A stretch of 64,000 bases of DNA from Paracoccus albus (GCF_027913035.1 NZ_CP115775.1:1-64000); one strand, 5' to 3'; positions 20,874 through 30,003 are shown, counted from the first letter of the stretch. Made by a program: numbers and translations. Notes: a model not told the origin generated them from the letters alone.

Positions 20874-21856
20874 TGAAACCATTGCTGGAAACCCGCAATC
20901 TTGTTCGGGTCTACGCGGGGCGCAAGGGTCTGCTTGGCAAGCCGGTCGCCATTCGCGCTGTGGATGGCGTGGCGCTGCGGCTGCACCAGGGTGAAACGCT
21001 GGGCATCGTCGGCGAAAGCGGGTCTGGCAAATCGACGCTGGGCCGTATGCTTCTTGGCGTTGATCCGGCGCAGGACGGCGTGGTGCGCTTTGACGGCGAA
21101 GCCCTGCCACCACTTGGCACGAAAGAATGGCGTTCGCTGCGCTCGCAAATGCAGATGGTTTATCAGGACCCGCTTGCCGCGTTGGATCGCCGGCTGAAGA
21201 TCGCCGCGCAGATCCGCGAACCGCTGGATATTCATGCAATCGGCTCGCCTGCCGAACGGGACGCCCGTGTCGGTGAATTGCTGCGCTCGGTTGGCCTTGG
21301 TACGCAGCATGCCAGCCGCTACCCGCATGAGCTTTCCGGCGGTCAGCGTCAGAGGGTTGTGATCGCGCGCGCCCTGGCCACCGCTCCGCGCCTTCTTGTC
21401 TGTGATGAGCCTGTATCCGCGCTCGACGTATCCATCCAGGCGCAGGTGGTAAACCTGCTGCGGGATCTAACGCGCGACAGCCGCCTGTCCATGGTGTTCA
21501 TCAGCCACGACCTGAAGGTGGTGCGCAACCTCTGTGACCGGGTCGCGGTGATGTATCTGGGGCGGATCGTCGAAGAAGGCCCGACCACCCAGCTTTTTGC
21601 CGCGCCGAAGCATCCCTACACTCAGGCGCTTATCTCATCCGTGCCCGAGCCGGGTCGCGTTCTTGACAGCCGGGTCATCCTGCAAGGTGAGCCACCCGAT
21701 CCCGCGCGACGCCCCAACGGCTGCGCTTTTCATCCCCGCTGCCCGTTGGCGAGCGACATCTGCCGCGCGCGCGTGCCGCAACTGATGCCCGTCGCTTCGG
21801 GGCAGGCGGCTGCCTGCCATCATGTGAATACCGTGAATACGGTCCGCGCCGCGTAA
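20873..21856 (+). CDS. ABC transporter ATP-binding protein, DppF/OppF type
   Basis: The 327-residue second ATPase has GESGSGKSTLGRMLLG as Walker A, LSGGQRQRVVIARALA as signature, LLVCDEPVSALDVS as Walker B and the C-terminal GCAFHPRC-x6-C motif. I start at ATG 20873, which overlaps the stop of the preceding gene by one base and gives [11 protein letters not shown]; the longer frame is spurious. With its partner it forms the heterodimeric engine of the importer. Confidence 0.92.
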   Translation: MKPLLETRNLVRVYAGRKGLLGKPVAIRAVDGVALRLHQGETLGIVGESGSGKSTLGRMLLGVDPAQDGVVRFDGEALPPLGTKEWRSLRSQMQMVYQDPLAALDRRLKIAAQIREPLDIHAIGSPAERDARVGELLRSVGLGTQHASRYPHELSGGQRQRVVIARALATAPRLLVCDEPVSALDVSIQAQVVNLLRDLTRDSRLSMVFISHDLKVVRNLCDRVAVMYLGRIVEEGPTTQLFAAPKHPYTQALISSVPEPGRVLDSRVILQGEPPDPARRPNGCAFHPRCPLASDICRARVPQLMPVASGQAAACHHVNTVNTVRAA

Positions 21857-21866
21857 GGATCATGCC

Positions 21867-22793
21867 ATGATCAGATTTGTCGCCCTGCGCCTTTTCCGCG
21901 CCATTGTCACAGTGCTGGCCGTGATGACATTTGCTTTCGTCGTGCTGCGCATGTCGGGCGACCCGGCGGAAGTTCTGATGGGACCCGACGTGCCGCAAAG
22001 TGTGATCGACGCATTTCGCAAGGAATGGGGCCTCGACGCGCCGCTCTGGCAGCAATACCTGTCCTATCTGCGAGCCATCCTTTCAGGTGATTTCGGCTTA
22101 TCTATGCGTGACCGGGCACCCGCGCTTGATCTGGTGATGGAGCGTGTACCGGCGACGCTGATGCTGACCATACCGGCCCTGTTGCTGAAGCTGGGCCTTG
22201 GAATTCCGGCAGGCATATATGCGGCGCTGCACCGCGACAGCGCCGTGGACCGCGGTGTCATCTTTCTGGCCGTGCTGGGTTTTACCATTCCATCGTTTGT
22301 GCTTGGGTTGGTGCTGGTCCTGATATTCTCTGTGACCTATGGGGTGCTGCCATCGGGTGGCTATGGGTCGTGGCAACATGCGATATTGCCTGCGGTTACC
22401 ATTTCGATCGGCGGCATCGGCATCCTCGCACGCTTCTCTCGCTCTGCCATGATCGAGGTGCTGGGGCAGCCCTATATCCGCACCGCTTCCGCCAAGGGAC
22501 TGAAATGGCGTCACGTCGTTATGGGGCACGCGCTTCCGAATGCGGCTGTCCCCATCGTGACCATTGTCGGCTTCATGGTCGGATCGCTGGTCGCAGGCGC
22601 CGTGGTGGTCGAGACGATATTTTCCTGGCCCGGAATCGGGCGGTTGCTGATCGTATCTGTGTCGAACAGAGATCTGGCCGTTGTGCAATGTATCCTGCTG
22701 CTGATCGCGGCGCTCATGGTGGTCTCCAACCTTATTGTCGATCTGCTTTACGGCTGGCTTGATCCGCGCCTGCGCACGCAGAGCGCCCACTGA
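21867..22793 (+). CDS. ABC transporter permease, DppB type
   Basis: The 308-residue membrane protein has about six helices. The N terminus MIRFVALRLFRAIVTVLAVM and the loop SGDPAEVLMGPDVP are typical of DppB/OppB. The EAA loop that contacts the ATPases is PYIRTASAKGLKWRHVVMGH. It starts ten bases after the second ATPase stop and pairs with the next gene. Confidence 0.92.
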   Translation: MIRFVALRLFRAIVTVLAVMTFAFVVLRMSGDPAEVLMGPDVPQSVIDAFRKEWGLDAPLWQQYLSYLRAILSGDFGLSMRDRAPALDLVMERVPATLMLTIPALLLKLGLGIPAGIYAALHRDSAVDRGVIFLAVLGFTIPSFVLGLVLVLIFSVTYGVLPSGGYGSWQHAILPAVTISIGGIGILARFSRSAMIEVLGQPYIRTASAKGLKWRHVVMGHALPNAAVPIVTIVGFMVGSLVAGAVVVETIFSWPGIGRLLIVSVSNRDLAVVQCILLLIAALMVVSNLIVDLLYGWLDPRLRTQSAH

Positions 22794-22805
22794 TCGGGGT
22801 ATAAA

Positions 22806-23675
22806 ATGGCTGACGCTACGCAAATTCATTCACTGCCCAGAGGCGCAAGGTTCAAGGCGCGTATAGGTCGCGTTCCGGTCACGGTGTGGTTGGGGCTGAC
22901 CTGGCTGGCTGGCATGGTGATCTGTGCCCTGCTGGCCGATCTGATCCGACCCTACGACATCACGCAGATGGACCTTTCCGCGCGGCTGTCCCCACCGGGA
23001 ACGCCGGGCCATTGGCTTGGCACGGATGAATTGGGGCGGGACGTGCTGTCACGGCTGATCCAATCGGTCAGGGTCTCGCTGGTGATCGCGTTTGGGGCAA
23101 CCGTTATCTCAGCCGTGTTCGGTACCACGCTTGGCTTTTTGGCTGCGCAGTTCCGAGGGGTGGTTGAACATTTCGTCGTCATGCTGGCCGATTTTCAGGC
23201 GGCGCTGCCCTTCCTGATCATGTCGCTTGCCGTGCTGGCCTTCTTCGGCTCTTCAATGGTCTTGCTCGTCTGCCTGATGGGCTTTTACGGATGGGAGCGT
23301 TATGCGCGAATTGCGCGCGGGTTGGCGATTTCGGCGGGCGCGCAGGGTTACGCCGCAGCGGTCGTGCAGCTTGGTGCCACGCCACGGCGGGTCTACCTGA
23401 AGCATATCCTGCCGAATGTCGCATCGACGCTGATCGTTTCGATGACTCTGACCTTTCCCGAAATCATCCTGATGGAATCCGGCTTGTCCTTTCTGGGCCT
23501 CGGTGTGCAGCCGCCAGAAACCAGTCTTGGCAACATGGTCGGTTTCGGGCGCGATTATCTGACGACAGCCCCCTGGATCATGCTGGGCCCGGCTGTCGTG
23601 ATCATGTTGACAACTCTTTCGATCTCTCTGGTGGGTGACTGGCTGCGCGACAAGCTGGACCCCACAGTCGGCTGA
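22806..23675 (+). CDS. ABC transporter permease, DppC type
   Basis: The 289-residue second permease shows the DppC/OppC N-terminal region (LSPPGTPGHWLGTDELGRDV) and the EAA loop GYAAAVVQLGATPRRVYLKH, followed by FPEIILMESGLSFLGLGVQP, a strongly conserved family segment. It closes the five-gene transporter operon. No clear terminator follows. Confidence 0.92.
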   Translation: MADATQIHSLPRGARFKARIGRVPVTVWLGLTWLAGMVICALLADLIRPYDITQMDLSARLSPPGTPGHWLGTDELGRDVLSRLIQSVRVSLVIAFGATVISAVFGTTLGFLAAQFRGVVEHFVVMLADFQAALPFLIMSLAVLAFFGSSMVLLVCLMGFYGWERYARIARGLAISAGAQGYAAAVVQLGATPRRVYLKHILPNVASTLIVSMTLTFPEIILMESGLSFLGLGVQPPETSLGNMVGFGRDYLTTAPWIMLGPAVVIMLTTLSISLVGDWLRDKLDPTVG

Positions 23676-24114
23676 ACGAATGGAGCAATAAAGCTGACTT
23701 CAATCGCTAGCTCTGGTTCGCACGCCTGAGGCGGCCCTTTATCGCCGCTCCGTTTTGCCTGATAGGTGCGGAGCACGCCTTGCGCCGCGCCTGCGAAAAG
23801 ATGCGATCCCGGGCCCGCGTGAATGACGCCGAATATCATGCTTGGTGCCCTAAGGGCCAGGTCTTGTGGGCGATTTTGGCGAAGAGACAGATGAGTTGGA
23901 ATACTGAAATTTTTAGAACAGCTTCGCGTTGTTCGGTGATTCCAAACAGGCGGTGAGACTGACTCTATTTACGACTGGCTGGCGGAGACTGATGTTCACG
24001 GTCAACAGAAGAAAGCTGCTAACAATGAAAATGAGCCGGTTAAAGCCCTGACACAGGCGCGGTGGCTCCAAGCAAAACTGACCGAACCCCTTCGTTCGTT
24101 GCGCCCACACCCGA
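23676..24114. other. 439-base non-coding patch with a possible relict frame
   Basis: No gene is convincing here. On the plus strand a frame stays open for 62 codons from 23940 to the TAA at 24126-24128, after an in-frame TGA, but it has no ATG, GTG or TTG near its beginning. Its translation contains YDWLAETD and EPLRSLRPHPITRK and looks protein-like. It could be a decayed gene end; I recognise no family. The minus-strand 65-codon ORF across the same place is hydrophobic and also unrecognised. Confidence 0.35.
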
Positions 24115-24984
24115 TCACGCGGAAATAAGCTCTACCCCGCTCAGCGCTGCGATCTCTGCCAGATCCGCCGCATAGATTTCAGACAGTTTGTCGACTACAT
24201 CCTGCGTCCAGCCGGGTAGGGTAAGTTCGGTCTCCAATGCGCTGATGTCCGCTGATGCGAGCGCATATTCCACCAGATCACGTCTGGCACTGATATTGCC
24301 TGCGACTTCCTCGGTAATGCTTTGCTTCAGTTCCGAAAGAGCTTCGGCCGAAAGTAGCTCTGCCAGTATCACGTCTTCATCAAGCAGCGGCATCGCGCTG
24401 CTCACACCGGCCATTCGCCGCAAGACCTCTGGCCAGATGAAAGGCAGATCCTCTTGGGCCCAGGTCACAATTGTGCGTCCAGGCACGGCCGACAGGAAAC
24501 GGCGGAACATGGGGGCCCATCGTAATTGTTCCAAGTCGATCCCATCCATCACCGCGCCATAGTCGCCCTTCGACATTTCCACGATAACTTGCACATGGCG
24601 CGCGGGATGAAGGATGCCGACGAAGAACTCGACAGAGGAATCCGGGAACAGGTTCGAAAGCCCGGCCATCCGGTGATGCGCGAAAGCGTAAACGCCCTGC
24701 GTCGTGATCGCCCGTTTCGGCAGTCCGATGAAGCCTGACTGCGACAGCACGACCCGCGCGGCCTCGTCACTGTCCATGACCGCGTCCAGCAGCATCTCCT
24801 GCATTTCGTCAGAGGCTGTCCCGCCTTTCAGTGCAGCGAGTGCTTCACCGTAGACGCCACGGTATCTGCGCGGGGACGGAACCTCGATCCCGGCCTTCCA
24901 AAGCTCATCCCGATTGCGCAGCAGCGTCCGGATTATACGTTCCATGCCGCTTCCGTAAGCGCCGACGTGATAGACTATTTCCAT
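24115..24984 (-). CDS. Hypothetical protein, faintly sulfotransferase-like
   Basis: I do not firmly recognise this 289-residue protein. The N terminus reads YHVGAYGSGMERIIRTLL, then NRDELWKAGIEVPSPRRYR. The layout resembles the start of PAPS-dependent sulfotransferases (HIGxxKTGTTS... NRxxLxxxGI), with GAYGSGMER in the phosphosulfate-loop position but without the usual Lys. Downstream, FVGILHPARHVQVIVEMSKG and GRTIVTWAQEDLPFIWPEVL also fit that fold. The protein is acidic, without signal peptide or membrane helices. It is monocistronic, between a non-coding patch and tRNA-Thr. The function is inference. Confidence 0.6.
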   Translation of the reverse strand: MEIVYHVGAYGSGMERIIRTLLRNRDELWKAGIEVPSPRRYRGVYGEALAALKGGTASDEMQEMLLDAVMDSDEAARVVLSQSGFIGLPKRAITTQGVYAFAHHRMAGLSNLFPDSSVEFFVGILHPARHVQVIVEMSKGDYGAVMDGIDLEQLRWAPMFRRFLSAVPGRTIVTWAQEDLPFIWPEVLRRMAGVSSAMPLLDEDVILAELLSAEALSELKQSITEEVAGNISARRDLVEYALASADISALETELTLPGWTQDVVDKLSEIYAADLAEIAALSGVELISA

Positions 24985-25112
24985 ACGATATCTGATCTTC
25001 TTAAACTGCGGGTCAAACTAGCTTTTACGGTGCGGCAGGAAAACCTCTTTCAGACTCTGGCTTGCGCCCGACGCGGAGTGCCGTTAATCGGGCAGCAGGA
25101 CATGAGTTCAGG

Positions 25113-25188
25113 GCCGGCATAGCTCAGCTGGTAGAGCAGCTGATTTGTAATCAGAAGGTCGCGGGTTCGATTCCTGCTGCCGGCACCA
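25113..25188 (+). tRNA. tRNA-Thr (anticodon TGT)
   Basis: A full cloverleaf is visible. The acceptor arm GCCGGCA pairs with TGCCGGC, the D arm contains GCTCAGCTGGTAGAGC, the anticodon loop TTTGTAA gives TGT, the T arm contains GGTTCGATTCC, and CCA is encoded at 25186-25188. It reads ACA/ACG-type threonine codons. Confidence 0.97.
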
Positions 25189-25214
25189 CGATCCGATCCA
25201 GTCCGCTTTGATCG

Positions 25215-25769
25215 CTAGTTCTGCCAGACCTCTATTTCCGGAAGCTCTGTCAGCGGCACATCAAGCGCCTGCATTGCTGCAAGTGAAAGCTGGCTGCCAG
25301 AGCCACCGCCGCCCAAAGGTTGCAGGTCGACATTCGCCGATTTTCCGCTTGCCGGGTTCACCACGCGCCCCTTGCCAGCCGCGGAAACGAGCGGGGTCTT
25401 GATCCAGAAGCCGCCTTCTGTCGCGTCGCCGAGAGATGCGACGGTCGTTCCCAACAGTCCTCCGCCCGAGGCAGGTGCTGCCGCTGCCGCCTTTTCTTCC
25501 GCAGAGGTCGTGTCAAGCTGCGCGACGGTCTGCCCGCCGCCCTGCAATCCGGATGTACTGGATTGCGCGGGGGCGGCCGAAGGCGCGGCGACGGGCTCGA
25601 CGTAGCCGCCGTCTAGGCCATCGCCGGTGGTCGTTGTTGAGCCTGCCGCCGCAGCCTCTCTGGCGGCGGCTTCGGGGCGCGAGACGATGTCGCTTCCGCC
25701 TGAGAGGCCGCAGGCGCTTAGTGTCGCTGTGCTCAGCCCCAGAATGGCAATGGCTCTGGCTCGGATCAT
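25215..25769 (-). CDS. Small outer lipoprotein of the family mislabelled D-galactarate dehydratase
   Basis: The 184-residue product has a lipoprotein signal with the lipobox LSAC (Cys20), an Ala/Gly/Thr-rich linker, and a compact C-terminal part with TTVASLGDATEGGFWIKTPL, SGKSANVDLQPLG and LSLAAMQALDVPLTELPEI. From memory, this lipoprotein family is common in Rhodobacteraceae and often carries the name D-galactarate dehydratase, although nothing in it resembles that enzyme. The role is unknown. It lies between tRNA-Thr and moaA. Confidence 0.8.
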   Translation of the reverse strand: MIRARAIAILGLSTATLSACGLSGGSDIVSRPEAAAREAAAAGSTTTTGDGLDGGYVEPVAAPSAAPAQSSTSGLQGGGQTVAQLDTTSAEEKAAAAAPASGGGLLGTTVASLGDATEGGFWIKTPLVSAAGKGRVVNPASGKSANVDLQPLGGGGSGSQLSLAAMQALDVPLTELPEIEVWQN

Positions 25770-25875
25770 CTCGATCTCCCTCGTTTTTCAGGGTTGAGGC
25801 TAGCTGCGGGCCGCCGCTTAGGCAACGCCGGAACTTGCGGGGTGGCAAGGACCGACCTATTTCAAAGGAATGAAC

Positions 25876-26874
25876 GTGACGCCGCTGATTGATCCATTCG
25901 CGCGACCGATTACCTATCTGAGGGTGTCGGTGACGGATCGTTGCGATTTTCGGTGTAGCTACTGCATGGCGGAACATATGCAGTTTCTGCCCAAGCGTGA
26001 CCTGCTGACGCTGGAAGAACTGGACCGGATGTGTTCGGCCTTTGTGGGGCTGGGCGTGCGAAAGCTGCGGATCACCGGCGGCGAGCCGCTGGCCCGGCGC
26101 GACATCATGTCATTCTTCCGCGCAGTTTCCCGCCATCTGGGCGAGGGGCTGGATGAGCTGACATTGACCACGAATGGCAGCCAGTTGCGTCGATTTGCTG
26201 CAGAACTGGCGGATATCGGGGTGCGCCGGGTCAATGTCTCGCTCGATACGCTGGACCCGGAAAAATTCGCGAAGATCACGCGTTGGGGCCGTTTGCCGCA
26301 AGTGCTGGACGGTATTGCCGCGGCGAAAGATGCGGGGTTGCGCGTCAAAATCAACGCCGTGGCGCTGAAGGGTTTCAACGAGGATGAGTTGTTTTCCCTG
26401 ATTGATTGGTGTGCAACCGAAGATCACGACCTGACCTTTATCGAGGTCATGCCTATGGGAGATATGGGGGAAGCGGACAGGCGGGATCAGTACTGGCCCT
26501 TGTCAGACCTGCGCAATCGTATCGCCGAGCGGTATACGGTTGTTGATCTGGCAGAGCGCACCGGCGGCCCGGCCCGATATGTCAGGCTGGCTGAAAACGG
26601 TCAAAAAATAGGCTTCATCACCCCGCTGACCCATAATTTTTGCGAAAGCTGCAATCGCGTGCGCGTGACCTGCACAGGAGAGCTTTATATGTGCCTCGGG
26701 CAAGAGGACCGTGCCGATTTGCGCGCGCCGCTGCGCAACTCACCTGACGATACAGATCTGACGGAGGCTATTCGCGCAGCGATTGCGCGCAAGCCGAAAG
26801 GGCATGATTTCGACTATTCACGCCAGAAGATTGCTGGACAGGTCAGCCGGCATATGAGCCATACCGGGGGATAG
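25876..26874 (+). CDS. moaA: GTP 3',8-cyclase MoaA
   Basis: MoaA is the radical-SAM enzyme that starts molybdenum cofactor synthesis from GTP together with MoaC. The product of about 332 residues has the N-terminal cluster motif CDFRCSYCM, the SAM-binding GGEPL, and the C-terminal cluster motif [18 protein letters not shown]; it ends in the conserved Gly-Gly. The in-frame ATG at 25870 touches the AAAGGA Shine-Dalgarno (25864-25869), so GTG 25876, six bases further on, is the better start. It stands alone; a GC-hairpin repeat begins 12 bases after its stop. Confidence 0.95.
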   Translation: MTPLIDPFARPITYLRVSVTDRCDFRCSYCMAEHMQFLPKRDLLTLEELDRMCSAFVGLGVRKLRITGGEPLARRDIMSFFRAVSRHLGEGLDELTLTTNGSQLRRFAAELADIGVRRVNVSLDTLDPEKFAKITRWGRLPQVLDGIAAAKDAGLRVKINAVALKGFNEDELFSLIDWCATEDHDLTFIEVMPMGDMGEADRRDQYWPLSDLRNRIAERYTVVDLAERTGGPARYVRLAENGQKIGFITPLTHNFCESCNRVRVTCTGELYMCLGQEDRADLRAPLRNSPDDTDLTEAIRAAIARKPKGHDFDYSRQKIAGQVSRHMSHTGG

Positions 26875-26886
26875 CCCCTGCGGTTC

Positions 26887-26936
26887 GGACCGGGGGCCAG
26901 CCCCCGGACCCCCGAGGTATTTTGAGCACCAAAGAC
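26887..26936 (+). repeat. Dispersed GC-hairpin repeat, copy 1
   Basis: The element has a hairpin, CGGGGGC-CA-GCCCCCG (26891-26906), followed by CGAGGTATTTTGAGCACC and AAAGAC. A second copy lies at 52105-52152 on the minus strand, differing by one base across a 24-base core. This copy begins 12 bases after the moaA stop in sense orientation, like a gene-end element. Confidence 0.75.
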
Positions 26937-26963
26937 AGGCAGGCCGGATGGCGGGTGCGACGA

Positions 26964-28136
26964 TCAGGCGGCGGGCATTCGCGTTTCGATCATGCCGGAC
27001 AGCCAGCTTGCACCGAAGGGGATCGCATCGTCGGAGAAGATATATTTCGGGTGGTGCAGCGGGGCGCTGTCGCCATTGCCTAAGAAGATATAGGCGCCCG
27101 GCCGCCGTTCCAGCATGAAGCTGAAATCTTCGGATGCCATGATGGGTGCGGTTTCGGGATCGACATTGCCCTCTCCGGCGACGGCTTTGGCGACATTCAC
27201 CGCGTGCTGCGTTGGTTCGGGATGATTGATGGTCACGGGGTAGCCGCGATTGTATTGGACCTTTGCCGTCGCGCCGAGGGCCTGCGCTGTATTCTGGGCG
27301 ACGCGGCGCAGTGCATCGGCCTGAAGTTCGCGCGTATCGGCGTCGAGGCTGCGGGCGGTGCCGCGTATGGTGACGGTTTCGGGAATGACATTATAGGCAG
27401 TCGAATCGGAATCGACGACGCAGCAGGAGATCACACCGCTTTTCAGCGGGTCCACATTGCGTGAGACAACGGATTGCAGTGCGACGATGATATGCGCCGC
27501 GGTCAGCATTGTGTCTGTTCCCATCTGCGGCTGTGCGGCATGCCCGCCGCGGCCGGTGACGGTAATCTCGAACTCGTCGGCGGAGGCCATCATTCCGCCT
27601 TCGCATATTGCGAACTGTCCCACTGGGATACCGGGCATATTGTGCAGGCCGTAGAATTCCTGAATGTTCCAGCGATCCGCCAGCCCATCTTCGAGCATGG
27701 CACGGGCGCCCGCCTGGCCCTCCTCCGCGGGCTGGAAGATGAGGATGGCTGTTCCGTCGAAATTGCGCGTTTCGCACAGGTATTTTGCTGCACCCAGAAG
27801 CATTGATGTATGGCCATCGTGCCCGCAGGCATGCATTTTTCCCGGTATGGTCGACGCATAGTCCAGACCCGTTGCCTCGGTAATCGGCAGGGCATCCATG
27901 TCCGCGCGAAGCCCGATCACGCGGTCATTGGTATTGCTGCGGCCGTGGATCACCCCCACCACACCGGTTCTGCCGATCCCTTCATGCACCTCGTCCACGC
28001 CGAATTCGCGCAGCAATTCAGCTACGCGTGACGCTGTGCGGTGGACATCGTACTGAAGTTCCGGATGGGCGTGGAAGTCATGCCGCCAAGCAACGATTTC
28101 CGGCAGCATCTCGGCAAAACGGTTTTTCACGGGCAT
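26964..28136 (-). CDS. M20-family amidohydrolase (hippurate hydrolase-like)
   Basis: The 390-residue product is a metal-dependent amidase that probably removes acyl groups from N-acyl amino acids. It has WRHDFHAHPELQYD, the metal-binding MHACGHDGHTSMLLG, the catalytic Glu pair in FQPAEEGQAGA, and the dimerisation domain with GRGGHAAQPQMGTD. ATG 28136 follows AAGGAAA; a longer frame to 28286 overlaps the end of glmS and is not used. It lies 49 bases after glmS on the same strand and may be co-transcribed with glmU-glmS. Confidence 0.9.
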   Translation of the reverse strand: MPVKNRFAEMLPEIVAWRHDFHAHPELQYDVHRTASRVAELLREFGVDEVHEGIGRTGVVGVIHGRSNTNDRVIGLRADMDALPITEATGLDYASTIPGKMHACGHDGHTSMLLGAAKYLCETRNFDGTAILIFQPAEEGQAGARAMLEDGLADRWNIQEFYGLHNMPGIPVGQFAICEGGMMASADEFEITVTGRGGHAAQPQMGTDTMLTAAHIIVALQSVVSRNVDPLKSGVISCCVVDSDSTAYNVIPETVTIRGTARSLDADTRELQADALRRVAQNTAQALGATAKVQYNRGYPVTINHPEPTQHAVNVAKAVAGEGNVDPETAPIMASEDFSFMLERRPGAYIFLGNGDSAPLHHPKYIFSDDAIPFGASWLSGMIETRMPAA

Positions 28137-28185
28137 GACAGTTTCCTTATGGCCAGCGATAGCAGGTGAGGGGTGCGCTGCGTAA

Positions 28186-30003
28186 CTACTCGACCGTAAC
28201 TGATTTTGCGAGGTTTCTGGGTTGATCGACATCGGTGCCTTTAGCAACCGCCGTGTAATAGGCGAGGTATTGCATCGGGACGGCATAGACGATGGGCTGG
28301 AAAATGCCGCCCCCGGTGGGCATGGTCAGGCTGGCCCGGACGCCATCGCCGCCTTCGCGGATACCAGCGGCATCAGAGATCAACAGAACCTGACCGTGAC
28401 GGGCCATGACTTCCTGCATGTTCGAGATCGTTTTTTCGAACAACTCGTCGCGCGGGGCGACGACGACCACGGGCATATGCTGGTCGATCAGTGCGATCGG
28501 GCCGTGCTTCAACTCTCCGGAGGCATAGCCTTCGGCGTGGATATAGCTGAGTTCCTTCAGCTTAAGCGCGCCTTCGAGTGCGACGGGGTAAAGCGGGCCG
28601 CGCCCGAGGAACAGAACATCGGTGCTTTCCGAAAGCCAGCCAGACAGCTCCTGACACTCATCTGCGATGTTGATGGCCTGGTTAACCAGGGCCGGTATCG
28701 CGCGCAGGTCGTCGATATGTGAGGCAAGTTCAGCATCGGTCAGGCGGCCGCGATCATGAGCTGCCTTGAGGGCAAGTACGGCCAGAACGGTCAACTGGCA
28801 GGTAAATGCTTTCGAAGAGGCGACGCAGACCTCTACCCCCGCGAGGGTCGGAAGGGCGATATCAGTGTCGCGTGCAATGGCCGAGGTTCCGACATTTACG
28901 ACGCCGAGGGTCTTTGCCACCTTTCCGTTTGCATAGTGGAGCGCCGCCAGCGTGTCTGCGGTTTCGCCGGACTGGCTGATGAACATGGCCCAGCTTTTGT
29001 CAGACAGGGGCGGTTCGCGGTAGCGGAACTCCGACGCGACATCCAGATCGCAGGGCAGGCCGGCCAGCTTTTCGAACCAGTATTTGGCGACATATCCAGC
29101 AAGATACGCGGTGCCGCAGGCAACAAGGGTCAGTCGGTCCGTATCACGGAAATCCAGCCCTTCGGGCAGGACGATCCGGCCATCCTTGATATAGTGGCTC
29201 AGCACGTCGCCGATGACCGCGGGTTGCTGGGCGATTTCCTTTGCCATGAAGTGGCGGTAGCCGCCCTTGTCGATGGTCGTCGCGCCCACGTCGATCTGCG
29301 CGATTTCACGATTTACCGGGCGGCCATCGGCGTTGAAGACTTCGGCACCTTCGCGGGTGAGGATGACGTGATCGCCCTCTTCCAGATAGGTGATACGATC
29401 GGTGAAGGGGGCAAGCGCAATCGCGTCAGAGCCGACATACATTTCGTTGTCGCCGTGACCCACCGCAAGCGGACTTCCCCTGCGGGCGGCAACCATCAGA
29501 TCGGATTCGCCTTCGAAGAGGAACGCCAGGGCAAAAGCGCCGTGCAGCCGGGACAGCGTGGCGCGCGCGGCCTCGACCGGGGTCAGGCCATCGGCCAGAT
29601 ATTTGGCGGTCAGCATGGCGACGGTTTCGGTGTCAGTCTCTGATTCAGGGCTGTAGCCGGCAGCGACCAGTTCTTCGCGCAATTCCTTGAAGTTTTCGAT
29701 GATGCCATTGTGCACAACCGCCACAGGCCCGCGTTGATGCGGGTGGGCATTGCCTTCGGTCGCGGCACCATGCGTGGCCCAGCGGGTGTGACCGATACCG
29801 GACCTGCCGGACAGGGGTTGGGCGACAAGCCGGTCTGACAGGTTCACCAGCTTACCGACGGCGCGCCTGCGATCCAGCTTGCCCGCGTCGTCAATGGTGG
29901 CAACGCCTGCGCTGTCATAGCCGCGATATTCCAGACGCTTCAGCGCCTCGACCAGTTGCGGGGCGACCTGATGGCTGCCCAGAATTCCGATGATCCCGCA
30001 CAT
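28186..30003 (-). CDS. glmS: Glutamine-fructose-6-phosphate aminotransferase (isomerizing)
   Basis: GlmS makes glucosamine 6-phosphate from fructose 6-phosphate and glutamine, the first step toward UDP-GlcNAc. The 605-residue product starts MCGIIGILGS with the catalytic Cys immediately after Met, has the glutaminase segments RGYDSAG and GIGHTRWATHG, and two SIS domains with ISQSGETADTLAAL and SSKAFTCQL. It ends NLAKSVTVE, the usual C terminus. Its ATG overlaps the glmU stop by one base (TGATG). No glmS ribozyme space exists here. Confidence 0.97.
   Translation of the reverse strand: MCGIIGILGSHQVAPQLVEALKRLEYRGYDSAGVATIDDAGKLDRRRAVGKLVNLSDRLVAQPLSGRSGIGHTRWATHGAATEGNAHPHQRGPVAVVHNGIIENFKELREELVAAGYSPESETDTETVAMLTAKYLADGLTPVEAARATLSRLHGAFALAFLFEGESDLMVAARRGSPLAVGHGDNEMYVGSDAIALAPFTDRITYLEEGDHVILTREGAEVFNADGRPVNREIAQIDVGATTIDKGGYRHFMAKEIAQQPAVIGDVLSHYIKDGRIVLPEGLDFRDTDRLTLVACGTAYLAGYVAKYWFEKLAGLPCDLDVASEFRYREPPLSDKSWAMFISQSGETADTLAALHYANGKVAKTLGVVNVGTSAIARDTDIALPTLAGVEVCVASSKAFTCQLTVLAVLALKAAHDRGRLTDAELASHIDDLRAIPALVNQAINIADECQELSGWLSESTDVLFLGRGPLYPVALEGALKLKELSYIHAEGYASGELKHGPIALIDQHMPVVVVAPRDELFEKTISNMQEVMARHGQVLLISDAAGIREGGDGVRASLTMPTGGGIFQPIVYAVPMQYLAYYTAVAKGTDVDQPRNLAKSVTVE

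Noticed and set aside
25215..25769. D-galactarate dehydratase as the function of the lipoprotein
   Set aside because: The product is a 184-residue lipoprotein without any enzyme motif; the name appears to be a propagated mislabel.
28137..28200. Possible glmS ribozyme or other riboswitch around glmS
   Set aside because: glmS starts inside the glmU stop codon, so there is no leader; no conserved riboswitch core is seen.
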